Positions 19,074-30,096 of a DNA stretch of 45,065 nucleotides are shown piece by piece. The number at the start of each line of letters is the position of its first letter. The first letter of the stretch is position 1. The notes below the pieces were generated by a model, which saw only the letters and a program-made list of their open reading frames with translations, had not been told where the DNA came from and ran no database searches. Source of the DNA: an uncultured Methylophilaceae bacterium (GTDB lineage: Bacteria > Pseudomonadota > Gammaproteobacteria > Burkholderiales > Methylophilaceae); assembly GCA_903849185.1 (NCBI GenBank), contig CAINIH010000072.1, positions 1-45,065 on the forward strand, read 5' to 3'. The position numbers and the translations under genes were made by a program.

Positions 19074-19625
19074 ATGACAGATTTAAATAACATATCAAAG
19101 ATTAAACAAATACTAGAGGTGGCATTACTAACAAGTGCCAATCCTCTATCTTTAGATGATTTGCAAAAATTATTTTCTGAAAAAATTGAACGTTCGACAT
19201 TAAGAATGTTGCTAGATGAGCTTAAAACAGAATGGCAAGACCGTACTATGGAGTTAGTGCTCGTAGCCTCAGGTTATCGATTTAAAGCAAGAGAAGAATA
19301 TGCAAGTTATCTCATGAGATTAAGCCCTGAAAAAGTAGCTAAATATAGTCGTGCTGTAATGGAAGTATTGGCAATTGTGGCTTATAGGCAGCCAGTCACA
19401 CGTGGTGAGATTGAAGAAATTAGAGGTGTTGCACTCAATCCCAATGCCATTAGACAGCTTCAAGAAAGAGATTGGATTGATGTGATTGGTCAAAAAGATG
19501 TGCCTGGAAGACCCTCTTTGTATGCGACAACAAAACATTTTTTAAATGATTTTAATTTAAGATCTTTATCCGAGCTTCCTGATATCGAAAGCTTCCTCCA
19601 AAATGAAATTCCTTTGAATGTTTAA
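19074..19625 (+). CDS. scpB: Segregation and condensation protein B
   Basis: A 183-aa winged-helix dimer that binds ScpA in the SMC complex. The hallmark is VLAIVAYRQPVTRGEIEEIRGV, followed by LQERDWIDVIGQKDVPGRPSLYATT. It lies 3 bp after scpA and 29 bp before rluB, the standard scpA-scpB-rluB order. Confidence 0.94.
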   Translation: MTDLNNISKIKQILEVALLTSANPLSLDDLQKLFSEKIERSTLRMLLDELKTEWQDRTMELVLVASGYRFKAREEYASYLMRLSPEKVAKYSRAVMEVLAIVAYRQPVTRGEIEEIRGVALNPNAIRQLQERDWIDVIGQKDVPGRPSLYATTKHFLNDFNLRSLSELPDIESFLQNEIPLNV

Positions 19626-19627
19626 CG

Positions 19628-19647
19628 TTAAGTCATTAATGGCTTAA
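19628..19647. repeat. 20-bp near-perfect palindrome between scpB and rluB
   Basis: TTAAGTCATTAATGGCTTAA is symmetric except for one position, which would form a G-U pair in RNA. It starts 2 bp after the scpB stop and ends 7 bp before the rluB ATG, filling most of the 29-bp gap. Confidence 0.45.
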
Positions 19648-19654
19648 TTACCTT

Positions 19655-20625
19655 ATGCGTTCACAAGATCAAGACTCAACTAAAGATAGCAAGCCAACAA
19701 GCCCATCTAAAACACAGCGCTTACATAAACTCCTCGCTCAATCTGGCATTGGATCCAGACGAGAAATGGAAAAATATATCGAAGCGGGTCGTGTGCATGT
19801 CAATGACAGCCCAGCAACTTTAGGTCAATTGATCCATGAGCATGACGTCATTAAGATTGATGGAAAAACGACGCATCTTTTCTTTGATTTAAAATTTCCT
19901 AAAATTCTTATCTATCATAAACCTGAAGGTGAAATTGTTTCGGTAAGTGACCCTCAAAAAAGAACTACAGTATTTTCAAAGTTACCTAGAATTAAAAATG
20001 AAAAATGGATTTCGATAGGGCGTCTCGATATTAATACTTCAGGACTTCTTATGTTTACCACTTCAGGAGATCTTGCTAATCGCCTTATGCATCCTAAATT
20101 TGAAATTGAACGTGAATATGCTGTACGTATCTTTGGTGAATTAACCGAAGAACAAATGTCTAAATTAAAATTAGGCGTTAAGTTAGAAGATGGTCTCGCA
20201 AAATTTGATGAAATTCGTTATCAAGGTGGCGAAGGTGCTAATCGCTGGTATCAAGTCATATTGATGGAAGGCAGAAATAGAGAAGTTAGACGTTTATTTG
20301 AGCATTTTAATTTGCCAGTGAGCCGTCTTATTCGAACCAGATTTGGACCTGTATCACTTCCATCTCGCGTAAAAAGAGGCATGATGTTAGAGCTTGAAGT
20401 GAAGGAAGTTGAGAAGATTTTAAAATGGCTCGACATGCCTTTTTCAATGGTCAGTCGCAATGAAAGTCTCAATAAAGTTAAAGCACGGAAAAAACATGCA
20501 CATCCATCACCGTACGCGCCGAAAGTGAAGCTTGATCGAAAAGCCATGCTAGATAAGAAAATTAAAAAAATTGGAAGAAAACCAGTTAAGAGAAGAATCA
20601 GAAGCGATTCTGATGTTAAAAAAAT

Positions 20626-20629
<4 letters not shown>
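19655..20629 (+). CDS. rluB: 23S rRNA pseudouridine(2605) synthase
   Basis: Isomerises U2605 of 23S rRNA. It has an N-terminal S4 RNA-binding domain (RLHKLLAQSGIGSRREMEKYIEAGRVHVN) and an RsuA/RluB-family catalytic domain with the Asp in GRLDINTSGLLMFT. The 324-aa protein ends in a short Lys/Arg-rich tail, typical of RluB. Located after scpAB as usual; its 3' end overlaps prmB tail to tail by 4 bp. Confidence 0.92.
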
Positions 20630-23014
<2,385 letters not shown>

Positions 23015-23017
23015 AAT

Positions 23018-23845
23018 TTAGATACCTCTAAGCAACTCGTTAATACCTACTTTGCCGAGTGTTTTTTCATCTACTTTTTTCACAATCACTGCACAGTAAA
23101 GACTATAAGAGCCATCTTTTGAAGGTAAATTTCCTGAGACCACAACAGAGCCTTTAGGAATGCGACCGTATGTTACTTCGCCTGTTTCACGGTCATAAAT
23201 TTTAGTTGATTGGCCAATGTATACACCCATAGAAATAACTGCGTTGTCTTCAACGATAACACCCTCAACCACTTCTGAGCGAGCGCCGATAAAGCAATTG
23301 TCGCCAATAATAGTTGGGCCGGCTTGAATGGGCTCTAAGACTCCACCAATACCTACACCGCCTGAGAGATGAACATTTTTACCAATTTGCGCACAAGAAC
23401 CAACAGTTGCCCATGTGTCGACCATCGTACCTTCATCTACATATGCACCGATATTTACATAAGAAGGCATCAACACAACATTTTTACCAATAAATGATCC
23501 GCGTCTTGCAATGGCATTTGGGACAACGCGATAGCCACCCGCTTTAAAATCTTCGTCCGTGAAGTTCGCAAATTTTGAATTTACTTTATCAAAGTAATTG
23601 GTGTAGCCACTTTTCATGACTTCGTTATCGTAAAGCCTAAAAGAAAGTAATACTGCTTTCTTAATCCATTGATGCGTTTCCCACTCTTGCGAGTCTTTAA
23701 TGCGCGTTGCAACTCGTAGCGATCCATTATTTAAATTATTAAGAACTTCGTCTACAGTATCTCTAATTTCTTTTGGCGCATTTTTTGGATTGATTTCAGC
23801 TCTTATTTCAAAAGCATTTTCGATAATTGATTTTAGTTGATCCAT
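23018..23845 (-). CDS. dapD: Tetrahydrodipicolinate N-succinyltransferase
   Basis: Transfers succinyl from succinyl-CoA to tetrahydrodipicolinate, the first committed step of the succinylase lysine pathway. The 275-aa protein has the left-handed beta-helix hexapeptide repeats (e.g. [40 protein letters not shown]). First gene of the dapD-arsC-dapE-prmB run. Confidence 0.96.
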   Translation of the reverse strand: MDQLKSIIENAFEIRAEINPKNAPKEIRDTVDEVLNNLNNGSLRVATRIKDSQEWETHQWIKKAVLLSFRLYDNEVMKSGYTNYFDKVNSKFANFTDEDFKAGGYRVVPNAIARRGSFIGKNVVLMPSYVNIGAYVDEGTMVDTWATVGSCAQIGKNVHLSGGVGIGGVLEPIQAGPTIIGDNCFIGARSEVVEGVIVEDNAVISMGVYIGQSTKIYDRETGEVTYGRIPKGSVVVSGNLPSKDGSYSLYCAVIVKKVDEKTLGKVGINELLRGI

Positions 23846-23875
23846 GAGAGTATATTTTTTAGTTAAAACAGTATT

Positions 23876-23896
23876 TTACATTAAAGTCTAATGTAA
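23876..23896. repeat. Perfect inverted repeat (8-5-8) after the M48 pseudogene
   Basis: TTACATTA-AAGTC-TAATGTAA, a perfect 8-bp stem that begins immediately after the (frame-restored) stop codon of the M48 gene on the minus strand. No U-tract follows directly. It may mark the 3' end of the kup-M48 transcript or serve as an operator for dapD. Confidence 0.5.
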
Positions 23897-24711
23897 TTAG
23901 CGTGGTCGGCTTGATTCGTAAAGAGGTTTTAATTTGTAGGCAAGGTCAGTGAGCTCTCTAATGCGACTATCATCAGATGGGTGAGTGCTTAAAAATTCAG
24001 GTGGTTTTTTTGTGTCTTGTCGCTTCATTTTTTCCCATAAAGTTACTGCAGCAAAAGGATTAAAGCCTGATCTTGCAGCCAGTTCAAGGCCAATAGCATC
24101 AGCCTCTCTTTCTTGTGTGCGGCTTTAGGAAGTGCAAAAAAGAGGGTAGTACCTAATGAGGCTGCCTGCATCGTGGCATTGGCCCTATTTCGATTACTTG
24201 TATTGGAAATATAAGCAGCAAAACCGATCAAGCCCAATTGTTGAACTGCTGCTGTCGACATTCTTTCGCGACCGTGCTCACGAAGGGCATGAGAAATTTC
24301 GTGTCCTATGACCGCTGCTAATTCATCGTCTGTTGCATTGAGCTTGCGAATCAGACCTGAATAAACCATGATTTTACCCCCAGGCATGCAGTAAGCATTG
24401 ACCTCATCACTGTCTTGAACATTTACTTCCCAGGGCCATTGGCTTGCTTCAGGCTTAAAATAAGTAGCGTTAGCGATCAGTCTATTGCTAATTCTTTTAA
24501 CGCGATTCACCTGAAAAGGATCAACATTAAGCTTATTTTTTTTACTTGCTTCTTGAAGTGCACTTCGATAACTATCACTCGCCATTCCTACCACCATAGA
24601 TTGAGGCATAAGTAAGAGTTGTTTTCTATCGACACCCGATTGATTTTTTAGGGTAGTGGAAGCACAGCCTGCAAAAAGAAAAACTAAGAAAAATAAAACG
24701 CTATATTTCAT
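23897..24711 (-). pseudogene. M48 family metalloprotease lipoprotein, frameshifted
   Basis: An M48 (Oma1/LoiP-like) peptidase interrupted by a single-base frameshift. The track ORF 24043-24711 begins with a lipoprotein signal (LFLFAGCAS) and includes the zinc motif HEISH, but changes frame after LFFALPK and ends in unrelated sequence. Reading one frame over from there restores TQEREADAIGLELAARSGF and continues to a stop at 23897, including FLSTHPSDDSRIREL. Adding one A to the AAA at 24124-24126 (plus strand ttt) gives LPKSRTQEREAD, the normal family sequence, and a 271-aa protein. The short form lacks the third zinc ligand (EAD) and is probably inactive. Either a young pseudogene or a sequencing error in a short homopolymer. 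Starts 2 bp after kup. Confidence 0.88.
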
Positions 24712-24713
24712 TC

Positions 24714-26597
24714 TTAAAACAATACTTGGCTTCCTAATTCAACCACGCGGTTGGGGGGTAATTTAAATTGATTGGTAATTGTTTCCGCACTTCTAAATAA
24801 ACCGATAAATAATTTCTTTCTCCAATAATTCATATTTTCTTTTGGTGTGGCTAATAAAATTTCCTTACCAATAAAATAAGAACTATTCATTGGGTCAATA
24901 TTGACGCCATTTTTTGCGCATAGTGCCAAGTCTTTAGGTAAGTTAGGCTCATCTTTGAATCCATACTTCACAGTCACTTTATAAAACTCATATGGTAGTT
25001 TTTCTACAGTAACAAGATCTTTTGTAAGCGAATGAGGATAGTCCATAAACATCACGGTCAAAATAATAACTTTTTCGTGTATTACCTTATTATGTTTAAG
25101 GTTGTGGAGCAATGCATGAGGTACGCCTTCAGGATTAGGCGTCATAAATATTGCAGTACCTTCCACACGAGGAGGGGGATTAGCACCTATAGATGAAATG
25201 AATGAATTAATTTCAATAGCCTCACCTTTAAGTATTTTGTAAAGAGCGGCCCGTCCTTTTTTCCAAGTGGTCATTAGAATAAAAAGAATAATTCCAATGA
25301 GAAGAGGAAACCATCCGCCATCAGGGATCTTTAAGATATTTGCGCTGAAGAATGCTAAATCAATAATAAGAAACACCGCCATAAAAGAAATAGTTTTAGT
25401 TAGATTCCAATTCCACACCTTATGGAATACAAACCCCGCTAAGAAAGTCGTAATAACCATATTACCCGTAACAGCAATACCATAAGCCGCTGCTAGATTT
25501 CCTGAGTTTTTGAAAATCATTACTAACGACATAACAGAAATCATTAAAAGCCAATTAATTCTTGGTAAGTAAATTTGACCTTCTTGATTTTCAGAGGTGT
25601 GCTCTACATGCATTCTAGGTAAGAATCCTAATTGAAGCGCTTGTCTTGAGACTGAAAAAGCACCAGTGATTACAGCTTGTGAAGCAATCACTGTGGCCAA
25701 TGTAGATAAAATAATTAAAGGTATGACCAACCATTCCGGCGCCATAAGGTAGAAAGGATTTTTAATGCTCTCAGGATTACTGATTATCAATGCACCTTGA
25801 CCAAAATAATTAAGCACTAATGAAGGAAGAACAAAAAATAACCATACAATCGCGATTGGTTTTTGACCAAAATGACCCATGTCGGCATAGAGTGCTTCTG
25901 CACCTGTAACTGAAAGAACAACAGCGCCGAGCGTCACAAATCCTGCAAGAGGATGCGCATACATAAAATTAAACCCATGTATTGGGTTAATTGCGGCTAA
26001 TACAGCTGGTTCATGAATAATATTCGCAATACCTAACAGAGCCAGGACAACAAACCAGCAAAACATAATCGGGCCAAATAAAGCACCGACTAGACCTGTG
26101 CCTCGACTCTGCGCCCAAAATAAAATAAGTAATACTAAAAGAGTAATTGGAATAATAAGGCTGTGAAGGGAGGGGGCGGCAACTTCAAGCCCTTCGATTG
26201 CTGACAAAACAGAGATAGCAGGCGTAATCATTCCGTCTGCATAAAACATGCATGCACCAAGAATACCTAGCCGAATAATCAAACTTTTCATCTGTTGTGT
26301 AGAGGTATTTTTATTGGCTAAAGATAGGAGAGCCATAATCCCGCCTTCGCCCCTGTTGTCTGCTCGCATAATAAAAGTTACATACTTGACAGATACGATC
26401 ATAATTAATGACCAAAAAATCATTGATAAAATACCTAACACGTTAAACGAGTTAAGCTCGATTGAATGATGACCTAAAGAGAATACTTCTTTGATGGTAT
26501 ACAGAGGGCTTGTGCCAATATCACCAAATACAACGCCTAATGCAGCGATTGAAAGTGTAGCAAGTGAGGCTTTATGATTATTTTTTTTATCTTCCAT
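24714..26597 (-). CDS. kup: Low-affinity potassium transporter Kup
   Basis: A 627-aa K+ uptake permease of the KUP/HAK/KT family: about 12 membrane segments (residues 15-430) and a C-terminal cytoplasmic region. The signature GVVFGDIGTSPLYTIKEVF is near the start, with ADGMITPAISVLSAIEG. Length is standard. It begins 32 bp after xseA in the same direction and is followed after 2 bp by the M48 pseudogene. Confidence 0.95.
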   Translation of the reverse strand: MEDKKNNHKASLATLSIAALGVVFGDIGTSPLYTIKEVFSLGHHSIELNSFNVLGILSMIFWSLIMIVSVKYVTFIMRADNRGEGGIMALLSLANKNTSTQQMKSLIIRLGILGACMFYADGMITPAISVLSAIEGLEVAAPSLHSLIIPITLLVLLILFWAQSRGTGLVGALFGPIMFCWFVVLALLGIANIIHEPAVLAAINPIHGFNFMYAHPLAGFVTLGAVVLSVTGAEALYADMGHFGQKPIAIVWLFFVLPSLVLNYFGQGALIISNPESIKNPFYLMAPEWLVIPLIILSTLATVIASQAVITGAFSVSRQALQLGFLPRMHVEHTSENQEGQIYLPRINWLLMISVMSLVMIFKNSGNLAAAYGIAVTGNMVITTFLAGFVFHKVWNWNLTKTISFMAVFLIIDLAFFSANILKIPDGGWFPLLIGIILFILMTTWKKGRAALYKILKGEAIEINSFISSIGANPPPRVEGTAIFMTPNPEGVPHALLHNLKHNKVIHEKVIILTVMFMDYPHSLTKDLVTVEKLPYEFYKVTVKYGFKDEPNLPKDLALCAKNGVNIDPMNSSYFIGKEILLATPKENMNYWRKKLFIGLFRSAETITNQFKLPPNRVVELGSQVLF

Positions 26598-26629
26598 GTG
26601 CGCGCGAGTTTTTTTAATTCAATCTAAAG

Positions 26630-27859
26630 TCATTTATTTTTAAGATCTGAAATATTTGCGTCTGCTTGTCCATGGTTCAATTGAATATGAATTTTATCAT
26701 CAAGCTTTAGCTGGTTTACATTATTTACAATCTGGCCATCAACATTTGTAATGATGGAATAACCTCTTGATAAAACAGCATGAGGACTCAAATGATCTAA
26801 GTTTAATTTCAATTTATCAATATTTAAGCGATATTGAATCATCGCATTTTTCATGCTTTGATTAATTCTTTGTATATATTGATGAATCTGTTCTTTTTGT
26901 CTTTGAATTTGTTGTCGAGGCGATATAAGGCGCTTCTCTAAATAATCAATTTTCTGCATCAATTCGCGAATAACGCTCGCCATCATTTTATTTAATTGGT
27001 TTTTGTAGGCTTGAATTGTTTTGATAAGTTCGACAGTATGGCTTGTAACGAGTTCAGCGGCACCTGTCGGTGTGGGCGCTCTTAAGTCAGACACAAAATC
27101 AGCTATAGTTGTATCAGTCTCATGACCAACCCCCGTAATTGTAGGTATTTTGGATGCAACAATTGCTCGCGCAACAATTTCTTCATTAAATGCCCATAAG
27201 TCTTCAATGGAACCACCACCACGAGCAAGGATAAGTACATCACACTCCATTCTAGTATTTGCAGTTTCAATGGCTTTTACAATCGCTGAAGGCGCTTCCT
27301 TGCCTTGAACGAGACTAGGATAAATAAAGATCGGAATATGGGGACTTCGTCTTTTAAGGGTAATTAAAATATCTTCAATCGCAGCACCGGTAGGTGAAGT
27401 GATGACGCCAATAGATTTAGGAAATTGGGGTATAGATTTCTTGCGTGAAGGTTCAAAAAGACCTTCCTTGAGGAGCTTTTCTTTTAATTGATTAAAGGCT
27501 TCTGATAGAAGCCCTGCGCCTGCATGCCTAATAAGCTCAATATTAAGTTGATATTCTCCCCGAGCTTCATATAAACCGACAAAGCATTTCGCTTCAATTT
27601 TTTCACCATTTTTAGGCACCCAATCAGCCGCTATATTTTTATTTTTAAACATAGTGCAACGCACTTGAGCTTCATCATCCTTAAGAGAGAAGTACCAATG
27701 TCCAGAAGATGCGCTGATGAAGTTAGAGATTTCGCCTGAAATCCAAAATGAGGGAAAACTTTGCTCAAGAAGCTCCCTGACGAGGCGGTTAATTTCTTTA
27801 ACAGAAAAAACCTTGGCTTCGTTAGGTTTAGAGCTATTTATTGGTGTTGAATTAATCAA
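26630..27859 (-). CDS. xseA: Exodeoxyribonuclease VII large subunit
   Basis: Large subunit of the single-strand-specific exonuclease VII. The N-terminal OB fold includes FWISGEISNF and SGHWYFSLKD; the nuclease domain has IGVITSPTGAAI, LILARGGGSIEDLWAFNEE and GVGHETDTTIADFVSD; a long coiled coil (about residues 270-360) follows. At 409 aa it is somewhat shorter than the ~450 of E. coli. The small subunit xseB is not in this window. Divergent from dsbB. Confidence 0.94.
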   Translation of the reverse strand: MINSTPINSSKPNEAKVFSVKEINRLVRELLEQSFPSFWISGEISNFISASSGHWYFSLKDDEAQVRCTMFKNKNIAADWVPKNGEKIEAKCFVGLYEARGEYQLNIELIRHAGAGLLSEAFNQLKEKLLKEGLFEPSRKKSIPQFPKSIGVITSPTGAAIEDILITLKRRSPHIPIFIYPSLVQGKEAPSAIVKAIETANTRMECDVLILARGGGSIEDLWAFNEEIVARAIVASKIPTITGVGHETDTTIADFVSDLRAPTPTGAAELVTSHTVELIKTIQAYKNQLNKMMASVIRELMQKIDYLEKRLISPRQQIQRQKEQIHQYIQRINQSMKNAMIQYRLNIDKLKLNLDHLSPHAVLSRGYSIITNVDGQIVNNVNQLKLDDKIHIQLNHGQADANISDLKNK

Positions 27860-27907
27860 ACTAGAAGGATATCCGTTACAATTATCTTCATTATAGAGTT
27901 AATGAAT

Positions 27908-27925
27908 AATTAAAGAGCTTTAATT
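27908..27925. repeat. Perfect inverted repeat (8-2-8) overlapping the dsbB start
   Basis: AATTAAAG-AG-CTTTAATT. The right arm overlaps the first two bases of the proposed TTG start of dsbB, and the only Shine-Dalgarno-like sequence (AAAGAG) lies inside the symmetric region. Confidence 0.5.
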
Positions 27926-28424
27926 GAAGAAATTTTTTTTATCACATAAACAAGCCCACTTATTTGCTTTTTTTGCTGCTTATTTTTTAGTTGCATTAGC
28001 AGTGATCATTCAAAAAAAATTCAATCTCGAACCTTGCCCTTTATGCATTACGCAAAGGATTATTTTTATGGTGTTGGGGCTATTTTTTTTAATCAATGCA
28101 TTTATTAAACCAACATATTTAATAAGAAGATTGTCTTTAGCTGTTTTATCGACAACTTCAATCATAGGCATGGTATTTTCGTTTAAACATATCCTGATTC
28201 AATCCAAAGCTATCGATGTTCCTAATGAATGTGGCGTTGATTTAAATTATATGTTTGAAAATTTTCCGTTTTCAAAAGCTTTGAATTTGCTTTTTAAAGG
28301 GACAGGTGATTGCTCGCATATTGATTGGACTTTATTAAGCCTCACAATTCCTCAATGGGCTTTAATTGGATTCATATCCTTTTTTGTATACACCGTTCTT
28401 TTATTTCGGATGAATGTAAAGTAA
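27924..28424 (+). CDS. dsbB: Disulfide bond formation protein B (TTG start)
   Basis: Inner-membrane quinone-linked oxidase that re-oxidises periplasmic DsbA. The 166-aa protein has four hydrophobic segments, the CPLC motif at residues 38-41 followed by QR, and a second cysteine pair in the second periplasmic loop (NECGVD and GTGDCSHID). The start is a TTG; the next in-frame ATG lies after the CPLC motif and would destroy TM1, so the TTG is favoured. It overlaps cysM by 1 bp (TAATG). No dsbA is in the window. Confidence 0.85.
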   Translation: MKKFFLSHKQAHLFAFFAAYFLVALAVIIQKKFNLEPCPLCITQRIIFMVLGLFFLINAFIKPTYLIRRLSLAVLSTTSIIGMVFSFKHILIQSKAIDVPNECGVDLNYMFENFPFSKALNLLFKGTGDCSHIDWTLLSLTIPQWALIGFISFFVYTVLLFRMNVK

Positions 28425-29305
28425 TGCAATTAGAAAATTTTATTGGTAATACACCACTTGTTGCTTTGCAGCGCATGCATGGAAATTCAACTAGCGCGAT
28501 CCACCTCAAATTAGAAGGTAATAATCCCGCAGGCTCAGTAAAAGACAGAGCTGTATTTTCTATGATTCATAACGCTGAATTAAGGGGCGATATTAAACCT
28601 GGCGATACACTTATTGAAGCGACGTCTGGAAATACAGGTATAGCCCTTGCTATGGTGGCTGCAATGAAGGGTTACAAAATGATTTTAGTGATGCCAGAAA
28701 ATCAAACAATTGAAAGACGGCAGACCATGAAAGCGTTTGGCGCAGAATTTATTTTAACTTCACAAGAGGGCAGCATGGAACTTGCAAGAGATACTGCCTT
28801 AAAGATGCAAAAAGAAGGCAAAGGTTTTGTATTAGATCAATTTAGTAACCTTGATAATCCTAAAGCACATTACGAAGGAACGGGCCCTGAAATTTGGAGA
28901 GATACAAAAGGCCGTGTCACTCACTTTATTTCTAGTATGGGTACCACAGGTACGATTGTCGGTACTTCACAATTCTTAAAAGAAAAAAACAAAGACATAC
29001 AAATTATTGGTGTGCAACCAGAAGAAGGCTCTCAAATTCCGGGTATACGTAAATGGCCAGAAGCTTATTTGCCTAAAATTTATAATGCAAAAAATATTGA
29101 TCGCATTGAATATGTATCACAACAAAATGCAGAAGAGACTGCACGAAAACTTGCGAAAGTAGAAGGCATTTTCTCTGGAGCATCGACTGGCGGCGCTCTT
29201 TATGTTGCGCTTCAAATTGCGAAAGCAAATAAAGATGCCGTGATTGTCTCCATTGCTTGTGATCGAGGCGATCGCTATTTATCTTCAAATTTATTTGCGA
29301 GTTGA
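28424..29305 (+). CDS. cysM: Cysteine synthase B
   Basis: PLP-dependent O-acetylserine sulfhydrylase that makes cysteine from sulfide or thiosulfate. The catalytic lysine is in NNPAGSVKDRA and the phosphate/substrate loop is EATSGNTGIAL. CysM-type features, rather than CysK, include the short length (293 aa) and the end GDRYLSS. The track ORF starts 99 bp upstream, but those residues are the dsbB tail in another frame; the family N-terminus MQLENFIGNTPLV starts at the ATG overlapping the dsbB stop. Confidence 0.93.
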   Translation: MQLENFIGNTPLVALQRMHGNSTSAIHLKLEGNNPAGSVKDRAVFSMIHNAELRGDIKPGDTLIEATSGNTGIALAMVAAMKGYKMILVMPENQTIERRQTMKAFGAEFILTSQEGSMELARDTALKMQKEGKGFVLDQFSNLDNPKAHYEGTGPEIWRDTKGRVTHFISSMGTTGTIVGTSQFLKEKNKDIQIIGVQPEEGSQIPGIRKWPEAYLPKIYNAKNIDRIEYVSQQNAEETARKLAKVEGIFSGASTGGALYVALQIAKANKDAVIVSIACDRGDRYLSSNLFAS

Positions 29306-29309
29306 TGCT

Positions 29310-30086
29310 TTGGTTCCTATTCTAGTTTTTGATATCGAAACCATCCCTGACATTCAAGGCATTAGATCTTTATACGCATTAGACAAAAATTTATCTGATG
29401 ATGATGTTGTAAATGTGGCTATTTATAAAAGAAGACAAAAAAATGGCTCTGATTTTTTACAACACCATCTTCAAAAAATCGTAGCGATCTCATGTGTTCT
29501 TCGAGAAAGAGATCAATTAAAAATTTGGACGCTCGGTGATATTGATGATCCTGAAGAGGAAGTCATTCAACGTTTTTTTGATGGCATTGATAAATACACT
29601 CCCACACTCGTCTCTTGGAATGGCTCTGGATTTGATCTGCCTGTATTAAATTACAGGGCATTGATGTATGGCATCAATGCATCCAAGTATTTAGATATGG
29701 GTGAGATTGATAAAGATTTTAAATGGAATAATTACTTAAGCCGATATCACACACGCCATACAGATTTAATGGAATTTTTAGCTATGTTTCAAGGTAAAAA
29801 TAACGCGCCTTTAGATGATATTGCAAAGCTATGTGGCTTTCCGGGCAAGCTGGGCATGGACGGCGGAAAAGTTTGGGATACTTACAGAGAAGGCGATATC
29901 CAATCGATAAGGGATTACTGCGAAACTGATGTTGCTAATACTTATCTTGTTTATCTTAAATTTCAATTAATCCGCGGTCATCTTAATCAAAACGAATATG
30001 AAACTGAGATTAATTTAGTTAAAAATACCATTCAAGAATATCAAAAAGATTATTGGGATGAATTTCTGTCCGCTTGGAAATCTTAA
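29310..30086 (+). CDS. PolB-type predicted 3'-5' exonuclease (TTG start)
   Basis: A predicted DEDDy exonuclease of the DNA_pol_B_exo2 family. Exo motifs are FDIETIPD (Exo I), SWNGSGFDLPVL (Exo II) and YCETDVANTYLV (Exo III with Tyr and Asp). The track start at 29244 lies inside cysM; the conserved protein begins at VPILVFDIETIPD, so the TTG at 29310 (or TTG 29295), just after the cysM stop, is the likely start. About 258 aa. The cellular role is not established; DNA repair or proofreading is plausible from the fold. rlmD follows after 10 bp. Confidence 0.85.
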   Translation: MVPILVFDIETIPDIQGIRSLYALDKNLSDDDVVNVAIYKRRQKNGSDFLQHHLQKIVAISCVLRERDQLKIWTLGDIDDPEEEVIQRFFDGIDKYTPTLVSWNGSGFDLPVLNYRALMYGINASKYLDMGEIDKDFKWNNYLSRYHTRHTDLMEFLAMFQGKNNAPLDDIAKLCGFPGKLGMDGGKVWDTYREGDIQSIRDYCETDVANTYLVYLKFQLIRGHLNQNEYETEINLVKNTIQEYQKDYWDEFLSAWKS

Positions 30087-30096
30087 GTCTTCCTAA

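Noticed and set aside
24043-24711. Treating the 222-aa M48 ORF as an intact short protease
   Set aside because: The last 30 residues are out of frame and the normal family C-terminus continues in the next frame, so it is a frameshifted gene.
28325-28423. 33-residue N-terminal extension of cysM given by the ORF track
   Set aside because: These codons are the dsbB C-terminus in another frame; CysM proteins begin at MQLENFIGNTPLV.
29244-29309. Extended start of the PolB-type exonuclease inside cysM
   Set aside because: The extra residues are the cysM tail out of frame; the conserved domain starts right after the TTG at 29310.
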